Assembly (NCBI GenBank): GCA_026770585.1
Contig: MU646505.1
Span: 1,874-15,110 of the forward strand
Length of the DNA stretch: 13,237 nucleotides
Source: Baffinella frigidus
Lineage: Eukaryota > Cryptophyceae > Cryptomonadales > Baffinellaceae
Direction of reading: 5' to 3'
In this document: in pieces, positions 1-7,495 of the stretch
Position numbering within the stretch: position 1 is the stretch's first letter
How the letters are laid out: every line of letters starts with the position of its first letter
The notes under the pieces: generated by a model
Told to the model about the DNA's origin: nothing
What the model saw: only the letters and a program-made list of their open reading frames with translations
The model's database searches: none
Made by a program: the position numbers and the translations under genes

Positions 1-108
1 AACCCTAAACCCTAAACCCTAAAATCTAAACCCTAAACCCTAAACCCTAAACCCCAAACCCTAAACCCTAAACCCTAAACCCTAAACCCTAAACCCTAAA
101 CCCTAAAC
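1..108. repeat. Telomeric repeat array (CCCTAAA)n
   Basis: About fifteen tandem copies of CCCTAAA, the C-rich strand of the TTTAGGG telomere type, start at the first base. Only a few variants occur, such as AAATCTAAA near 22 and ACCCCAAA near 52. The orientation, C-rich strand 5' to 3' into the window, is the one expected at the left end of a chromosome, so position 1 probably lies within the terminal array. TTTAGGG is known from land plants, many green algae, dinoflagellates, apicomplexans and other protists, so it identifies a nuclear eukaryotic end but not one lineage. Confidence 0.96.
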
Positions 109-350
109 GCTCACCACGCAACGCTCATCGCTCAACGCTAAACCCCAACTCTTGCCAGCTATCACACCCTTAATCCTAAACCCTAATCCCTGATCCCTGA
201 AACCTAAACCCTAAACCCCGAACCTCAAATCCTAAACCCAAACCCTGAACCCTGAACCCCAAACCCTAAACCCTAAATCCCAAACCCCAAACCGTAAACC
301 GTAAACCCTACACCCTAAACCCTAAATACTAAACGCTAAAACCTAAACCA
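109..350. repeat. Degenerate telomere-associated repeat
   Basis: The heptamer continues but is heavily substituted (CTGAACC, CCGTAAA, CCCCAAA, AATCCTAAA), broken by a short non-telomeric stretch near 109-165. This is the usual transition from terminal array to subtelomere: old repeats no longer corrected by telomerase. No gene is visible in it. Confidence 0.85.
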
Positions 351-351
351 G

Positions 352-391
352 GGTACTGGAAGGTGCTGGAGGGCACTGAAAGGTACTGGAG
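352..391. repeat. 10-bp tandem repeat, four copies
   Basis: Four adjacent 10-mers close to GGTACTGGAG (ggtactggaa, ggtgctggag, ggcactgaaa, ggtactggag) directly follow the last telomere-like heptamers. They mark the edge between telomere-derived sequence and unique subtelomeric DNA. Confidence 0.7.
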
Positions 392-469
392 ATTTGAAAC
401 CGCTTCTGAATGGTGGGACATGGTTGGACGCGCTTGACAACGCTTGGACAGGGTCAACCCTACCCAACC

Positions 470-500
470 GTCCCCAACGCCCCCAACGCCCCCAACGCCC
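470..500. repeat. 9-bp CCCCCAACG tandem repeat
   Basis: About three copies of a C-rich 9-mer are followed by one CCCTA-like heptamer. The open frame through it yields an Arg-Pro-Gln repeat, which I read as a repeat artefact rather than a protein. Confidence 0.65.
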
Positions 501-608
501 AAACCCTAGCTACCGCATGCAATGCTGCAAGCTCTGCCGGAGTTATCTCTGCGTAAGCGAAGGCCACGGGGCCGCAGCAGGGGAAGAAGAGCGAAGGCCA
601 GGGGGGGG

Positions 609-681
609 CTGTAGAGGTGTGCAGCAGGGGCGCGCAGCAGGGGCGCGCAGCAGGGGGGAGCTGTAGGGGTGTGCAGCAGGG
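609..681. repeat. GC-rich tandem repeats flanking a near-duplicate 21-mer
   Basis: Three copies of a 13-bp unit GCAGCAGGGGCGC (621-658) sit between two near-identical 21-mers, ctgtagaggtgtgcagcagg at 609 and ctgtaggggtgtgcagcagg at 661. The rest of 392-815 has telomere-like words (for example CCTAAACCC near 738) but no supported gene. This is the short 3' flank of the minus-strand gene that ends at 816. Confidence 0.65.
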
Positions 682-815
682 CTTGGAAACGCTCATGAGC
701 TGGTGGGCCACCCAAGGACCCGGACACAACAATCCTACACCTAAACCCTTAACCGTCACTCTGAACTCCGAACCCTGCACCTGAAACCCTCGAGCGTTTC
801 TTTTCCCCGTAGGTT

Positions 816-932
816 TTAGGTTTTTATTATGGCTATGCACGCTGCCAGAAGGCAAAGAAAGAGGAGCGAGAAAGTCCTGTGCGGTCTCGAGGCCGAGGAA
901 AAGCTCGCTGATACGACTGTCGGCCCTGACAC
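816..932 (-). CDS. Exon 13: C-terminal hydrophobic anchor and stop
   Basis: Thirty-eight codons and TAA. It opens VSGPTVVSASFSSAS, passes a short basic spacer RPHR and ends in the hydrophobic run TFSLLFLCLLAACIAII followed by Lys-Thr-stop. A small-residue omega-like site, a spacer and a terminal hydrophobic segment with almost no cytoplasmic tail is the pattern of GPI-attachment signals. A simple tail anchor is the alternative. An AATAAA hexamer lies inside the last codons (about 822-828). The acceptor is cgtaccccgcag, preceded by telomere-like repeats. Confidence 0.55.
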   Translation of the reverse strand: MSGPTVVSASFSSASRPHRTFSLLFLCLLAACIAIIKT

Positions 933-3900
933 CTGCGGGGTACGGGTTTAGGGTTTAGGGCTCATGGCTCAGAGAATGTCTTGCTGGATGAGGGAAGGGT
1001 CCCAGTACAAAAAATTGACAGATCCCAGGGATGAAAACATTGTGGGCAACGCACCGTGTCCAAACAGCAAGACAGATGGGGCGGCAGGGCATGGCTGGCG
1101 CGAACGTCGAGGGGCTTGGGTTGACCAGTTGAGGGGGATGCGGGGGTTGGGTTGACCAGTTGAGCATCGAAGGAACCGAAGGGGACGAACGCGGGAACGA
1201 GAAATTCGTTGAGCCGCTTGAGGCTCAACACCTGTCCAGGACCCGATTCAGCAACCTGGCACGAATCAGCAAGCAGAGCTAGCGGTGGGCTACCCAGCAC
1301 GAGCGCAACGACGCAAGACACCGACCGCGACACGCGCCATTGCCCGAGAGCAGCAATCGATCAGTGGCGCGGGGTCAGACGGGGCGTGACCTGAGCGAGC
1401 GACTGTGCCTCTTCCAGGTTGTCCGCCTGGACGATGAATTGCACAGAGATGCGCGTGGGGTTCAGGAACTGCACCACCCGCGTGATGTTTACCTGCCAGG
1501 CACATGTCATTCTAGAGTCATGCCATCCTCTCTCAGGTCTCGCGGACACGACAACCACTCTCAGGTCGAACGAGACATGCCACCCACTCTCAGGTCGCGC
1601 GAGACATGCCACCCACTCTCAGGTCGCGCGAGACATGCCACCCACTCTCAGGTCGCGCGAGACATGCCACCCACTCTCAGGTCGCGCGAGACATGCCACC
1701 CACTCTCAGGTCGCGCGAGACATGCCACCCACTCTCAGGTCGCGCGTATCAGCCAGGCAGCCGTCAGGGCAATCGGCAATCCTTGCTCGAGGCCAACGGC
1801 AAGAGGGCACCCTCTTGCCAGCCAGGCACACCGAGCGCTCTGCCTGTCCTGGAGAGAGCTTGACCGCAGCTAGCATGCAAGCCGTCCCGGGGGGGGAGGC
1901 AGGTGGAGGCAACTTGGACCTGGTTGCGATTCCGGCCTTGGTACCGGACACCCGCCGCGAACCCGGCTGAAGAGATGAACAGCTGCCCAGGGGACAACCG
2001 CCCAATCACCAATCACGCCCAACACCCCTTCAGTAGAGCTGCGCCGGCAGGGGACACCCAGGTTTGCCCACTCACGGCGAGGACCACGTTTGCCCACCCA
2101 CCCACGCCTGCACTGCCCAAAACCCACCAACATGCCCAGCGCAACACCAGCCAGAGTTCAACTCCGAACCCTAAACACTCATCCCTTTCCCCTTTATGTT
2201 ATCCCCTAAACAGAGAGGGAGGGAAACGTGTCGACGGCAGGCGTGTGAGAGATGGTGAGTGACTGACAGGGTCCCGCTCAGAGAGGGCGACGCGTCCAGA
2301 AACCAGTGCAGGAAACGGCAGGGTGCATCAAGCTTCCAGAGCAGAGATGCCCAACGGAGAGATCCCGGACTGTTGACTAAACACAGATGTTTCTGATACC
2401 GAGCCTGGCCGGATTGGTTTCTGTCTATTACAAACCCCACCCGGTTGAGACAACCGCCGTACAGAAGGGGGGACTCTCGTCGCTCCCAGCGAGAGGCGTT
2501 CCGCCACGTGCGGCGCAAACTTCTCGGAACAGGTTATGGACCAGCAAAAGCTGAAACACGTCCAAAGTGGGGAGGCTGCACGCGAGTTCCAAGAGGGGGG
2601 GAGGGGCTCTGGGCACCCACCGCCCCGCGACCCCCGGCACACGCCACGCTGGCACCCAACACCTCCCAAGGGGCAGGGCAGGCCCGTGCAGACAACATCA
2701 CCCAGACCGGCCTTGGAATAACTTGCTGGGCCCCCTTTCAAGGGGCAGGGCCACGCCCGGGGAGCCTGCAGGCTGCTGCCGGGGGAGCAGGGGGTGCACC
2801 GATCTACATATCCAATGCAAGCCTTCAATTAGGGCATCTAATCCGGGATCTTGGCACCTGACATGGCAATGTGGATGCGGAATGGCGAAGCACAAGGGTC
2901 TCTCGTGTGGCTCGCAGCCTGGCACTTGGCAAGGCCGTCCACAGGGCAGGGTATGCAGCATGCGGTGGACTGCTTGCAGGCGAAGCCGCCCTCACACGAT
3001 GGCTGCCATTCAGGAGGTGAGAACAAGAGGGCTGTGTTGAGCGGGAGGCAGGCACCTCTTGGAGGGTGGCGTTGAAGGTTGCTCTCGGCATGTACAGCAC
3101 CACCTGCCACCCCGCGGTGCAAAGCTCACTCACCACCCAAGCCCTTCCACTCGAGAACGACAACCAGGAGCACACCGTCAGGATGGTTGGCGTCACTGCC
3201 AAGGCAAACCAGCACCCGAGGGAGGGAACCCCCGCTGCTCTATCGGCTCCAGATGCAATGCGGGGCGTGCCGCAAGTCGGTCAGGAAGGTTGATGTCCTC
3301 CGCGCAGAGTCAAGAGGGCACCCATTTTTGTACATCGCTTCAGCGCCACGTCAGACCACTCGGAAAGATTGACTCGCCTGCCAAATTGGTATCTGTTCCA
3401 AATGGCTTAGCTCTCCATTTGGCAGCGCCGAGAGCTATGATCCACTTAGAAAGTGATTCTCGGCTTTTACCGAGAATTGCTTTGGACGCTGGAGCCATTA
3501 TAGCTCTTGTCTCTGAGGCGGGCCCGTTTCTTAAGGTTCATAGACTTTTGGATCACTCAACTCAAGGCTCAAGTGCCTCATTTAGGACCTGAATCGAGAG
3601 TAATAAAGAAGAAGAAGAAGAAGAAGAAGAAGAAGGTTGGGGACGTGCCTCCATGAGTATGTAGTGAGGCGGGAAGGCGAATGGTGGGATCTTCTCTGGA
3701 GGTACGGTGAGCACCTCCGGAACCTGCTCCCCGCGTTTTCATCAGGTTGGTCCGGTCGGTCTCGTCAGGACTGCGCGGGGTGCTCTTCTGGTCCCGTCGG
3801 GACTGTGCGGGGTTCTCTTCACGCCCCCGCGTTGCTGTCCCTCCCTCTTCCCTCTCACCACTCGTGCCATCGACCATGCATCAGGGGCCAGGGCCGGGCG

Positions 3901-6900
3901 GGCACCCTCCTCTTTGTCCGGTTCCTTACCGTGTCCACAATTCCGCGACAGGTACTAAACCTCAACGTTTTGATTCAACCATACGTCAACCGGTGCGGTT
4001 TTCGACAATTTTGCCAACGTGCGCAAGTGTGGACAATTCAGTCCCGCGGGGCTCGTGCACGTTACTCACGCTTCAACCGTGGGTGACAGGGCCGATTCCA
4101 GTAAAAGACTAGGTCGCGATAAACATCACATTTACAAGTAGTACCTTTTCTGGCCTTGAGTGGGGGGCCAGCTCCCAATATCCCGAATCGACAATCGACA
4201 AAACAGCGACGGTTTGCCAACAGAAGGCACATAAGGCACTGTTTCCGGGGCAGCACCCCCCTGCGACCAACAATGCCAATGGGGGACCGCCCCAAGGAGG
4301 TGGTGGGAGGGATAATTGGGCAACACGCGCGTTTCGGGGCTGCTTCTACCTGGCATTCATGTCGAGAAGCTCCCTGGACCGGTGGCTTCGTATGGGGACA
4401 GGCACCATCCCTCCCGTCTCGGATGGGGGCGGGAGTAGCGCCAGTTTGACCAGCAGTGGCCAATGCACCCGCGGACAAGCTTTTCAGGGTCTGAGGTTGC
4501 CAGGTGCACAGGTGGCGCATGGACGGAACAGCAAAATCGGGGCGGAAAGCTGAGGCGGGCCCGGGGAAGAACACCACCGACCACCGGGTTGCGTGTGCGG
4601 GAATGTAGAGGGGGCACATGCAACGTGCGGCCAAGGCCTTGCCATTCGTCTGCTGCTTGATACCCCTCGCATCGATGCACAACTCAGGTCTGCCGCCAAC
4701 GTCACGGTTTGCTGTATGAATGTAAGGAGTGGGGTATGGAGAAAGTTCGGGGGCTGGTCCGGGGGTGAGTGAGCGAGCGTGAGAGAGTGAGTCGACACGG
4801 GATCAGGCACGGCAGACAGGCAGGGGCAGTCGTTCTGCCGCAGGAGGCGTGATGGGTGTTGCCAGTACCGGATCGCACGCCCGGGGAGAGAGGCCTTCGA
4901 GACAGTAGCTCGCCGACAAGTTGCTCCGCTCAGGCAGTCCCTGCCACCACCCACCCCCACTGCCATGTCAGCAGCCCCGTGTGCCGCGCGCCCGCCACCT
5001 GCGTGCGTGCGAGGGCGCTGGCGGCGTGGAGTGCAGCCGGCCGCGAGGCGGCAGCGCGCGGGACACGCCCCCTTGCGCTGCCTCTTGCCGCTGACCCATT
5101 GCGCTGCCCCATTGCGCTGCCCCGTTGCGCTGCCCCATGCCCTGCCCGCCGCGCGCGATGCTGAGCACGGGGAGTGAAGGGGAGGGGGGGGGGGGAACCG
5201 AGAGGACAGCCGCGAGGCGCATGGGCACTCCCGAGAAGCAGGGCCCGGCCGTGGCCAGCGTCGTCCGATTGTTGAACACGCGCACAACGGCAGACACGTT
5301 GGTGCCCGAGACAGTCACGCTCGCGGCCGCGCACCTGTACTCCGCTCCTGTCGCCGGGCGAGGCAGCAGCCGTGCGATCAGCCACGGTAACAGCGAAAGC
5401 GCAGCGGCGAAGCAGGATCAAGACAGGTGGGAGAGGCCATGTGGCAGCCTGGGCGTCCTGAACGCTTGCCAGCCCGGGCAGAGCCTGACTCATCGCTCCT
5501 GGGCAAAAGAGACCAGCGAGCGAGCGAGCGAGAGAGAGTGCGAGAGCGAGCGAGAGAGAGACAACGAGCGAGAGCGAGAGCAAGAGAGAGCGAAAGAGAG
5601 ACTACAAATGCGAAAGCGAGAGCGAGAGCGCAGGCGTGCGAGCGAGAGAGAGAGAGAGATAGAGAGAGAGAGATGAGAGAGCGTGCGAGAGAGCGAGAGA
5701 GCGAGAGAGCGAGAGAGCGAGAGAGCGAGAGAGCGAGAGAGCGAGAGAGCGAGAGAGAAAGAGAGAGAAAGAAAGAGATGCGAGAGCGTGCGAGAGAGCG
5801 AGAGGTGGGTTGGAGAGCGGCGTGGTGTGTGCGGGCCGCAGGACTGGGTCGCTGTTAGGTAGGCAGGCAGGTGGGCAGGCAGGCAGGCAGGCACCTGACA
5901 GCGCCCCGGCGCACCGTGCGTTGGCGAAGACAGCCGCGCCGGCGCCGTCCTCGCTGCGAGGAAGCGCTGCACTCCCGCACGACACTGCCAGCGCGCCCGC
6001 CACCGTCACCTGCGGCACCGCACCCATCACCAACACCAACACCATCACCTCGGGCACCCGCCACCGTCGCCTGCCGCCCCAGCAAGACCCACCACCACAG
6101 GCACCCGACGCTCACTCCCGACGCCCACTCCCTCTTTCCGCAGAATCGCAGAATCCGGCATCGCGCCACCCTGCCAGGGGTGCTAACTTGCAAGCTTGAT
6201 GCTGGGAGGCAACCTTGATGTTCCTCTTGCTACCAATCGCCGAATCGCTGCCTCGCGTGCCTCCATTGCACAAGCGAGCAAGCCAATCACCCGTGCTCAC
6301 GCTGATGCCTACGCCTAGCAGTTCTGTGGGGAACTAGAGGGCGAGGCGTGGGTGCGCACGTGGAGGTCAGAGTCTTGGCTGGAGAGCGCAACGGAGACGA
6401 GTGCGGGGCCGGAGCTGGGCACCGAGCCGTTGTTGTACACATCTGCGGACACCAGGAGCGTTCAGCAGCGTTGGAACGAGAGGGGAAGGTCATGCGCGGC
6501 GAATGCTCGGGTTAAGACAGATGATCAGGTGCGCGATTCGGCATCGAATCGTGGCCGAGAATCTCAACTAGTCAGGGAGGGACATGGAGGGCGCTGGTCC
6601 ACCGTGAGCAGTAATCAGCACGGTGTAGTCCAACCACTCCTGCGCTCCGGGGCAGGCCACCTGACAAGGACCCGTTGCAATCAATTGCGACATTCGTGGG
6701 GAACCTGTATCGTTCTGGTGTAGCAGGCTCGACAGAGACGATTGCCGACGGAGGGGGAACAGCAGCAGCATCACCTCAAGGCTGTCGAAAGTGTGGATCT
6801 GGTTTGCGCCCAGTGCCGAGTGAAAGCACGGATCTTGGGCGCCAGCTCCACCCACGCTTAGAGCCAGGAACAAGAGCGCGCAGGGCCAGGCGAGGCTCCG

Positions 6901-6933
6901 TTGCGCGCTGGGTCTGGGTTCGCCTCTTCTCAT
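816..6933 (-). CDS. Intron-rich gene for a secreted or GPI-like surface protein (spliced model)
   Basis: This is a gene model of about thirteen exons read towards the telomere, encoding at least 400 residues. It begins with a signal peptide (exon 1) and ends with a hydrophobic segment followed at once by TAA, the architecture of GPI-anchored or tail-anchored surface proteins. Phases match across exons 1 to 5 (0, 1, 0, 1) and across the last four (0, 0, 0). Asn-X-Ser/Thr sequons occur in exons 3, 5 and 11, and cysteines are scattered through the ectodomain. Introns are GT-AG, from 78 nt to over 500 nt, and filled with simple repeats. The central part (4711-2436) is poorly fixed: exon 6 ends in phase 0 but exon 7 needs phase 2, so an exon is missing or misplaced, or the gene is damaged there. 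The fold was not recognised; short beta-rich segments suggest repeated Ig- or SEA-like modules, which is only an impression. Surface location is inferred from the two ends. Confidence 0.55.
947..960 (+). repeat. Interstitial TTTAGGG pair in the last intron
   Basis: Two perfect TTTAGGG units on the plus strand. On the minus (gene) strand they read CCCTAAACCCTAAA and sit just upstream of the acceptor at 933. Their orientation is opposite to the terminal array. Confidence 0.85.
1116..1164. repeat. Duplicated 18-bp segment carrying a 5' splice site
   Basis: TTGGGTTGACCAGTTGAG is present at 1116-1133 and again at 1147-1164. The second copy contains the exon 12 donor; the first recreates the same CTG/gtcaac donor 31 nt inside the intron. 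Confidence 0.85.
1157..1231 (-). CDS. Exon 12 of the surface-protein gene
   Basis: Exactly 25 codons, VLSLKRLNEFLVPAFVPFGS then FDAQL, between acceptor tcctggacag and donor gtcaac. Both ends are phase 0. It continues the helix of exon 11. The donor lies inside an 18-bp sequence that is repeated 31 bp further into the intron, giving a second potential 5' splice site. Confidence 0.55.
1391..1492 (-). CDS. Exon 11 of the surface-protein gene
   Basis: Exactly 34 codons between acceptor tgcctggcag and donor gtcacg. It reads VNITRVVQFLNPTRISVQFI then VQADNLEEAQSLAQ: two beta-like strands followed by an amphipathic helix, with the sequon NIT. This layout resembles the start of SEA-type domains, but I cannot confirm that without a profile search. 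It is one of the clearest coding signals in the window. Confidence 0.6.
1528..1746. repeat. 29-bp minisatellite in intron
   Basis: Six nearly identical 29-bp units, starting with gagacatgcc at 1572, 1601, 1630, 1659, 1688 and 1717, each continuing acccactctc and aggtcgcgc. A diverged copy precedes them at 1528-1571. Because 29 is not a multiple of three, the open frames across it cycle and are not evidence of coding. The array sits in the intron between exons 10 and 11. Confidence 0.95.
1920..1966 (-). CDS. Exon 10 of the surface-protein gene
   Basis: Acceptor tcatctcttcag with a good pyrimidine tract. It reads GFAAGVRYQGRNRNQ and ends CAG before gtccaag, phase 0. The following intron (1493-1919, 427 nt) holds the 29-bp minisatellite. 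Confidence 0.45.
2436..2608 (-). CDS. Possible exon 9
   Basis: Fifty-seven codons open in the frame that begins APPPLLELACSLPTLDVFQL and continues LLVHNLFREVCAARGGTPLA to CTAVVSTGW. The acceptor is ggtgcccag and the donor gtttgt, phase 1, which completes an Ala codon with CC of exon 10. The donor is weak and the boundaries are inferred from phase. Confidence 0.3.
2998..3055 (-). CDS. Possible exon 8
   Basis: It reads ACLPLNTALLFSPPEWQP and can leave through gtgtgag in phase 2. Without that splice the same frame runs on through a cysteine-dense stretch (CEGGFACKQSTACCIPCP) to a TAG at 2838. The cysteine-rich continuation is itself attractive, so the exon may be longer, or the gene could end there. 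Confidence 0.25.
3134..3195 (-). CDS. Possible exon 7
   Basis: Acceptor tttgccttggcag. It reads DANHPDGVLLVVVLEWKGLG and ends at the near-consensus donor GTGAGT in phase 1. The next in-phase acceptor (caagag at 3056-3061) gives a 78-nt intron. The hydrophobic strand LLVVVLEW looks like a buried beta strand. Another frame across the same region also stays open, so this is moderate evidence only. Confidence 0.35.
3375..3636 (+). mobile_element. Possible short retroposon with (GAA)n tail
   Basis: A locally AT-richer 230-bp segment ends in AATAAA and nine GAA units (3608-3636) and lies inside an intron region of the minus gene. It contains a perfect 8-bp-stem hairpin ATTCTCGG-CTTTTA-CCGAGAAT (3456-3477) and two competing stems, CTGCCAAAT/ATTTGGCAG (3378/3417) and CCAAATGG/CCATTTGG (3398/3415). 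A structured body plus a short repeat tail resembles tails of some SINEs and RTE- or L2-like elements. No RNA polymerase III boxes or target-site duplication could be confirmed. On the minus strand the tail is simply a long pyrimidine tract. Confidence 0.3.
3764..3827. repeat. 32-bp direct tandem repeat
   Basis: Two adjacent diverged copies: gtcaggactgcgcggggtgc (3764) and gtcgggactgtgcggggttc (3796), each continuing tcttc. No coding function is apparent. The surrounding 3640-4660 is an intron or intergenic stretch of the gene model with no other supported feature. Confidence 0.7.
4664..4711 (-). CDS. Possible exon 6
   Basis: After the acceptor ttacattcatacag it reads QTVTLAADLSCASMRG before a gtatca donor, phase 0. 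It joins exon 5 in phase, but its end does not match the start phase of exon 7. Either the donor is wrong or one more exon lies between 4660 and 3196. Confidence is low. Confidence 0.3.
5098..5136. repeat. 13-bp tandem repeat
   Basis: Three copies of ATTGCGCTGCCCC (the last begins with G), with degenerate copies just before. They lie in the intron between exons 5 and 6. A run of thirteen or more G follows near 5183-5196. Confidence 0.8.
5229..5347 (-). CDS. Exon 5 of the surface-protein gene
   Basis: Acceptor cccggcgacag. It reads AEYRCAAASVTVSGTNVSAV then VRVFNNRTTLATAGPCFSG, with sequons NVS and NRT. The phase-1 junction with exon 4 keeps one continuous frame, although a nearer AG 14 nt downstream would break it. 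The donor gtgcccatg in phase 0 is my choice; later donors are possible because the frame stays open. Confidence 0.5.
5513..5812. repeat. Purine-rich GAGAGC microsatellite
   Basis: About 300 bp of almost pure purine on the plus strand, built from GAGCGA, GAGAGC and GAGAGA units, most regular at 5690-5756. It lies inside the intron between exons 4 and 5, so the transcript carries the pyrimidine strand. Frames through it give only Arg-Glu or Ser-Leu repeats and are not genes. Confidence 0.95.
5859..5894. repeat. GGCA tetranucleotide repeat at a splice donor
   Basis: Repeated GGCA units with one GTG interruption end exactly at the exon 4 donor. On the gene strand the intron starts GTGCCTGCCTGCCTGCC, so repeat length changes would alter the first intron bases downstream of the splice site. 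Confidence 0.8.
5895..6009 (-). CDS. Exon 4 of the surface-protein gene
   Basis: Acceptor ggtgccgcag. Thirty-eight codons plus one base: it opens VTVAGALAVSCGSAALP, passes an acidic SEDGAG segment and ends ARCAGALS. The donor is gtgcctgcctgcc, set directly in a GGCA tetranucleotide repeat. It is phase 1, and its G joins GA of exon 5 to give Gly. Two cysteines lie here and two in exon 5. The intron is 547 nt (5348-5894). Confidence 0.5.
6360..6442 (-). CDS. Exon 3 of the surface-protein gene
   Basis: Acceptor ggtgtccgcag. After completing Asp it reads VYNNGSVPSSGPALVSVALS and ends in SQDSDLH before the donor gtgcgc, phase 0. It contains an N-glycosylation sequon (NGS). The downstream intron spans 6010-6359. 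Confidence 0.55.
6603..6660 (-). CDS. Exon 2 of the surface-protein gene
   Basis: This exon follows the acceptor ccttgtcag and encodes VACPGAQEWLDYTVLITAH plus one base, leaving through a gtggac donor in phase 1. The alternation of polar and aliphatic residues at its end reads like a beta strand. The single leftover G joins exactly to AT of exon 3 to make an Asp codon. Confidence 0.55.
6775..6933 (-). CDS. Exon 1: start codon and signal peptide
   Basis: This exon has 53 codons. The ATG is at 6933; the n-region is arginine-rich, then comes a hydrophobic core CALLFLALSVGG (residues 18-29) and a small-residue stretch GAGA before Gln-Asp, a classical cleavage context near residue 32. The mature N-terminus begins QDPCFHSALGANQIHTFD. 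The exon ends in GAG before the donor gtgatg, in phase 0. The frame stays open upstream of this ATG, so a 5' extension or 5'UTR intron is possible, but this Met gives a normal-length signal peptide. The next intron is 6661-6774, 114 nt. Confidence 0.6.
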
Positions 6934-7080
6934 ATCTGCGAGCGAGAGCAGCGAGACGCCTCCGAGTGCTGCTGCGAGAGAGAGAGAGCAACGGGACGCC
7001 TCCGAGAGAGCTGCGAGTCTCCTCCGTGGAGGCGTAGGTCCGTAGACCTACGACCGAGAGCAGCGAGTCGCCTCCCCTTT
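6934..7080 (-). promoter_or_regulatory. Candidate 5' flank of the surface-protein gene
   Basis: Three copies of a 22-bp motif, cgagagcagcgagacgcctc and variants, occur at 6943-6966, 6984-7006 and 7055-7075, immediately upstream of the start codon. Between copies two and three are two abutting inverted repeats: CCTCC-GT-GGAGG (7021-7032) and CGTAGGTC-CGTA-GACCTACG (7033-7052). Repeated motifs plus a long palindrome suggest dimeric factor binding or 5'UTR hairpins. No TATA box was found. The assignment is positional. Confidence 0.35.
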
Positions 7081-7304
7081 TCCAGCCCAGGTCCGGAAGG
7101 TCGTTCTCTCTCCTATCCTGCGCCTCACACGAAGAACCACACAGAAAGGAGGCGAGCAACAAGAACGAAGGTGCGACGCGTGAGGTGCGAGGAGCACACG
7201 CACGCCACCTCACCGCGAGCGGGCGCCCATCGCCCTCAAAAATCTCTTCCTCCTCCTCCTCTCTTCCTTCCTCAGAGGCTTCGCGAGGGGGTGTATTCTC
7301 AAAG

Positions 7305-7495
7305 TCAATTCTGCAGGTTATTTGAAGAGCCAGGGGACATCTTGGCCAAAAGTTGACAAACAGCTCCAAAAACAAACAAACGGCTCCAAGAACAGGCACG
7401 AAATACCCCCCGAAAAGACCAGCGCCAGCACGCCAGAAAATGGAGGAGGCCAGCGCCGGATCGATGGAGCCTGACTCGTTCAGGTATGGGGCCAC
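7305..7495 (-). CDS. Alternative minus-strand frame with a hydrophobic segment
   Basis: From about 7495 the minus strand reads APYLNESGSIDPALASSIFW followed by a roughly 25-residue hydrophobic stretch (AGAGLFGGYFVPVLGAV, then CLFLELFVNF), and runs on into an acidic EEGREEEEEE segment. It could be a membrane-spanning exon of a second minus-strand gene. The T-rich base composition alone can produce such a frame, and it conflicts with the plus-strand small gene. No upstream exon could be joined with confidence. Confidence 0.2.

Noticed and set aside
394-666. Arg-Pro-Gln repeat frame
   Set aside because: Produced by the CCCCCAACG tandem repeat, with no further coding signal.
947-960. Internal TTTAGGG pair as a former chromosome end
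   Set aside because: Only two units and in the wrong orientation; better read as an interstitial insertion within an intron.
1528-1746. Regular repeats resembling a CRISPR array
   Set aside because: Units are directly adjacent with no spacers, and the context is a eukaryotic subtelomere.
4062-4682. 206-codon minus-strand open frame
   Set aside because: GC-rich intron-region sequence with no recognisable motif. Overlapping frames are equally open, and it does not join neighbouring exons in phase.
5490-6057. Long Ser/Leu/Arg-rich or Arg/Glu-rich open frames
   Set aside because: They are translations of the GAGAGC microsatellite and the GGCA repeat and vanish outside it.
6776-7495. 239-codon minus-strand frame overlapping exon 1
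   Set aside because: It reads through the signal-peptide exon in another frame. Only its first part (hydrophobic segment) is kept, at low confidence.
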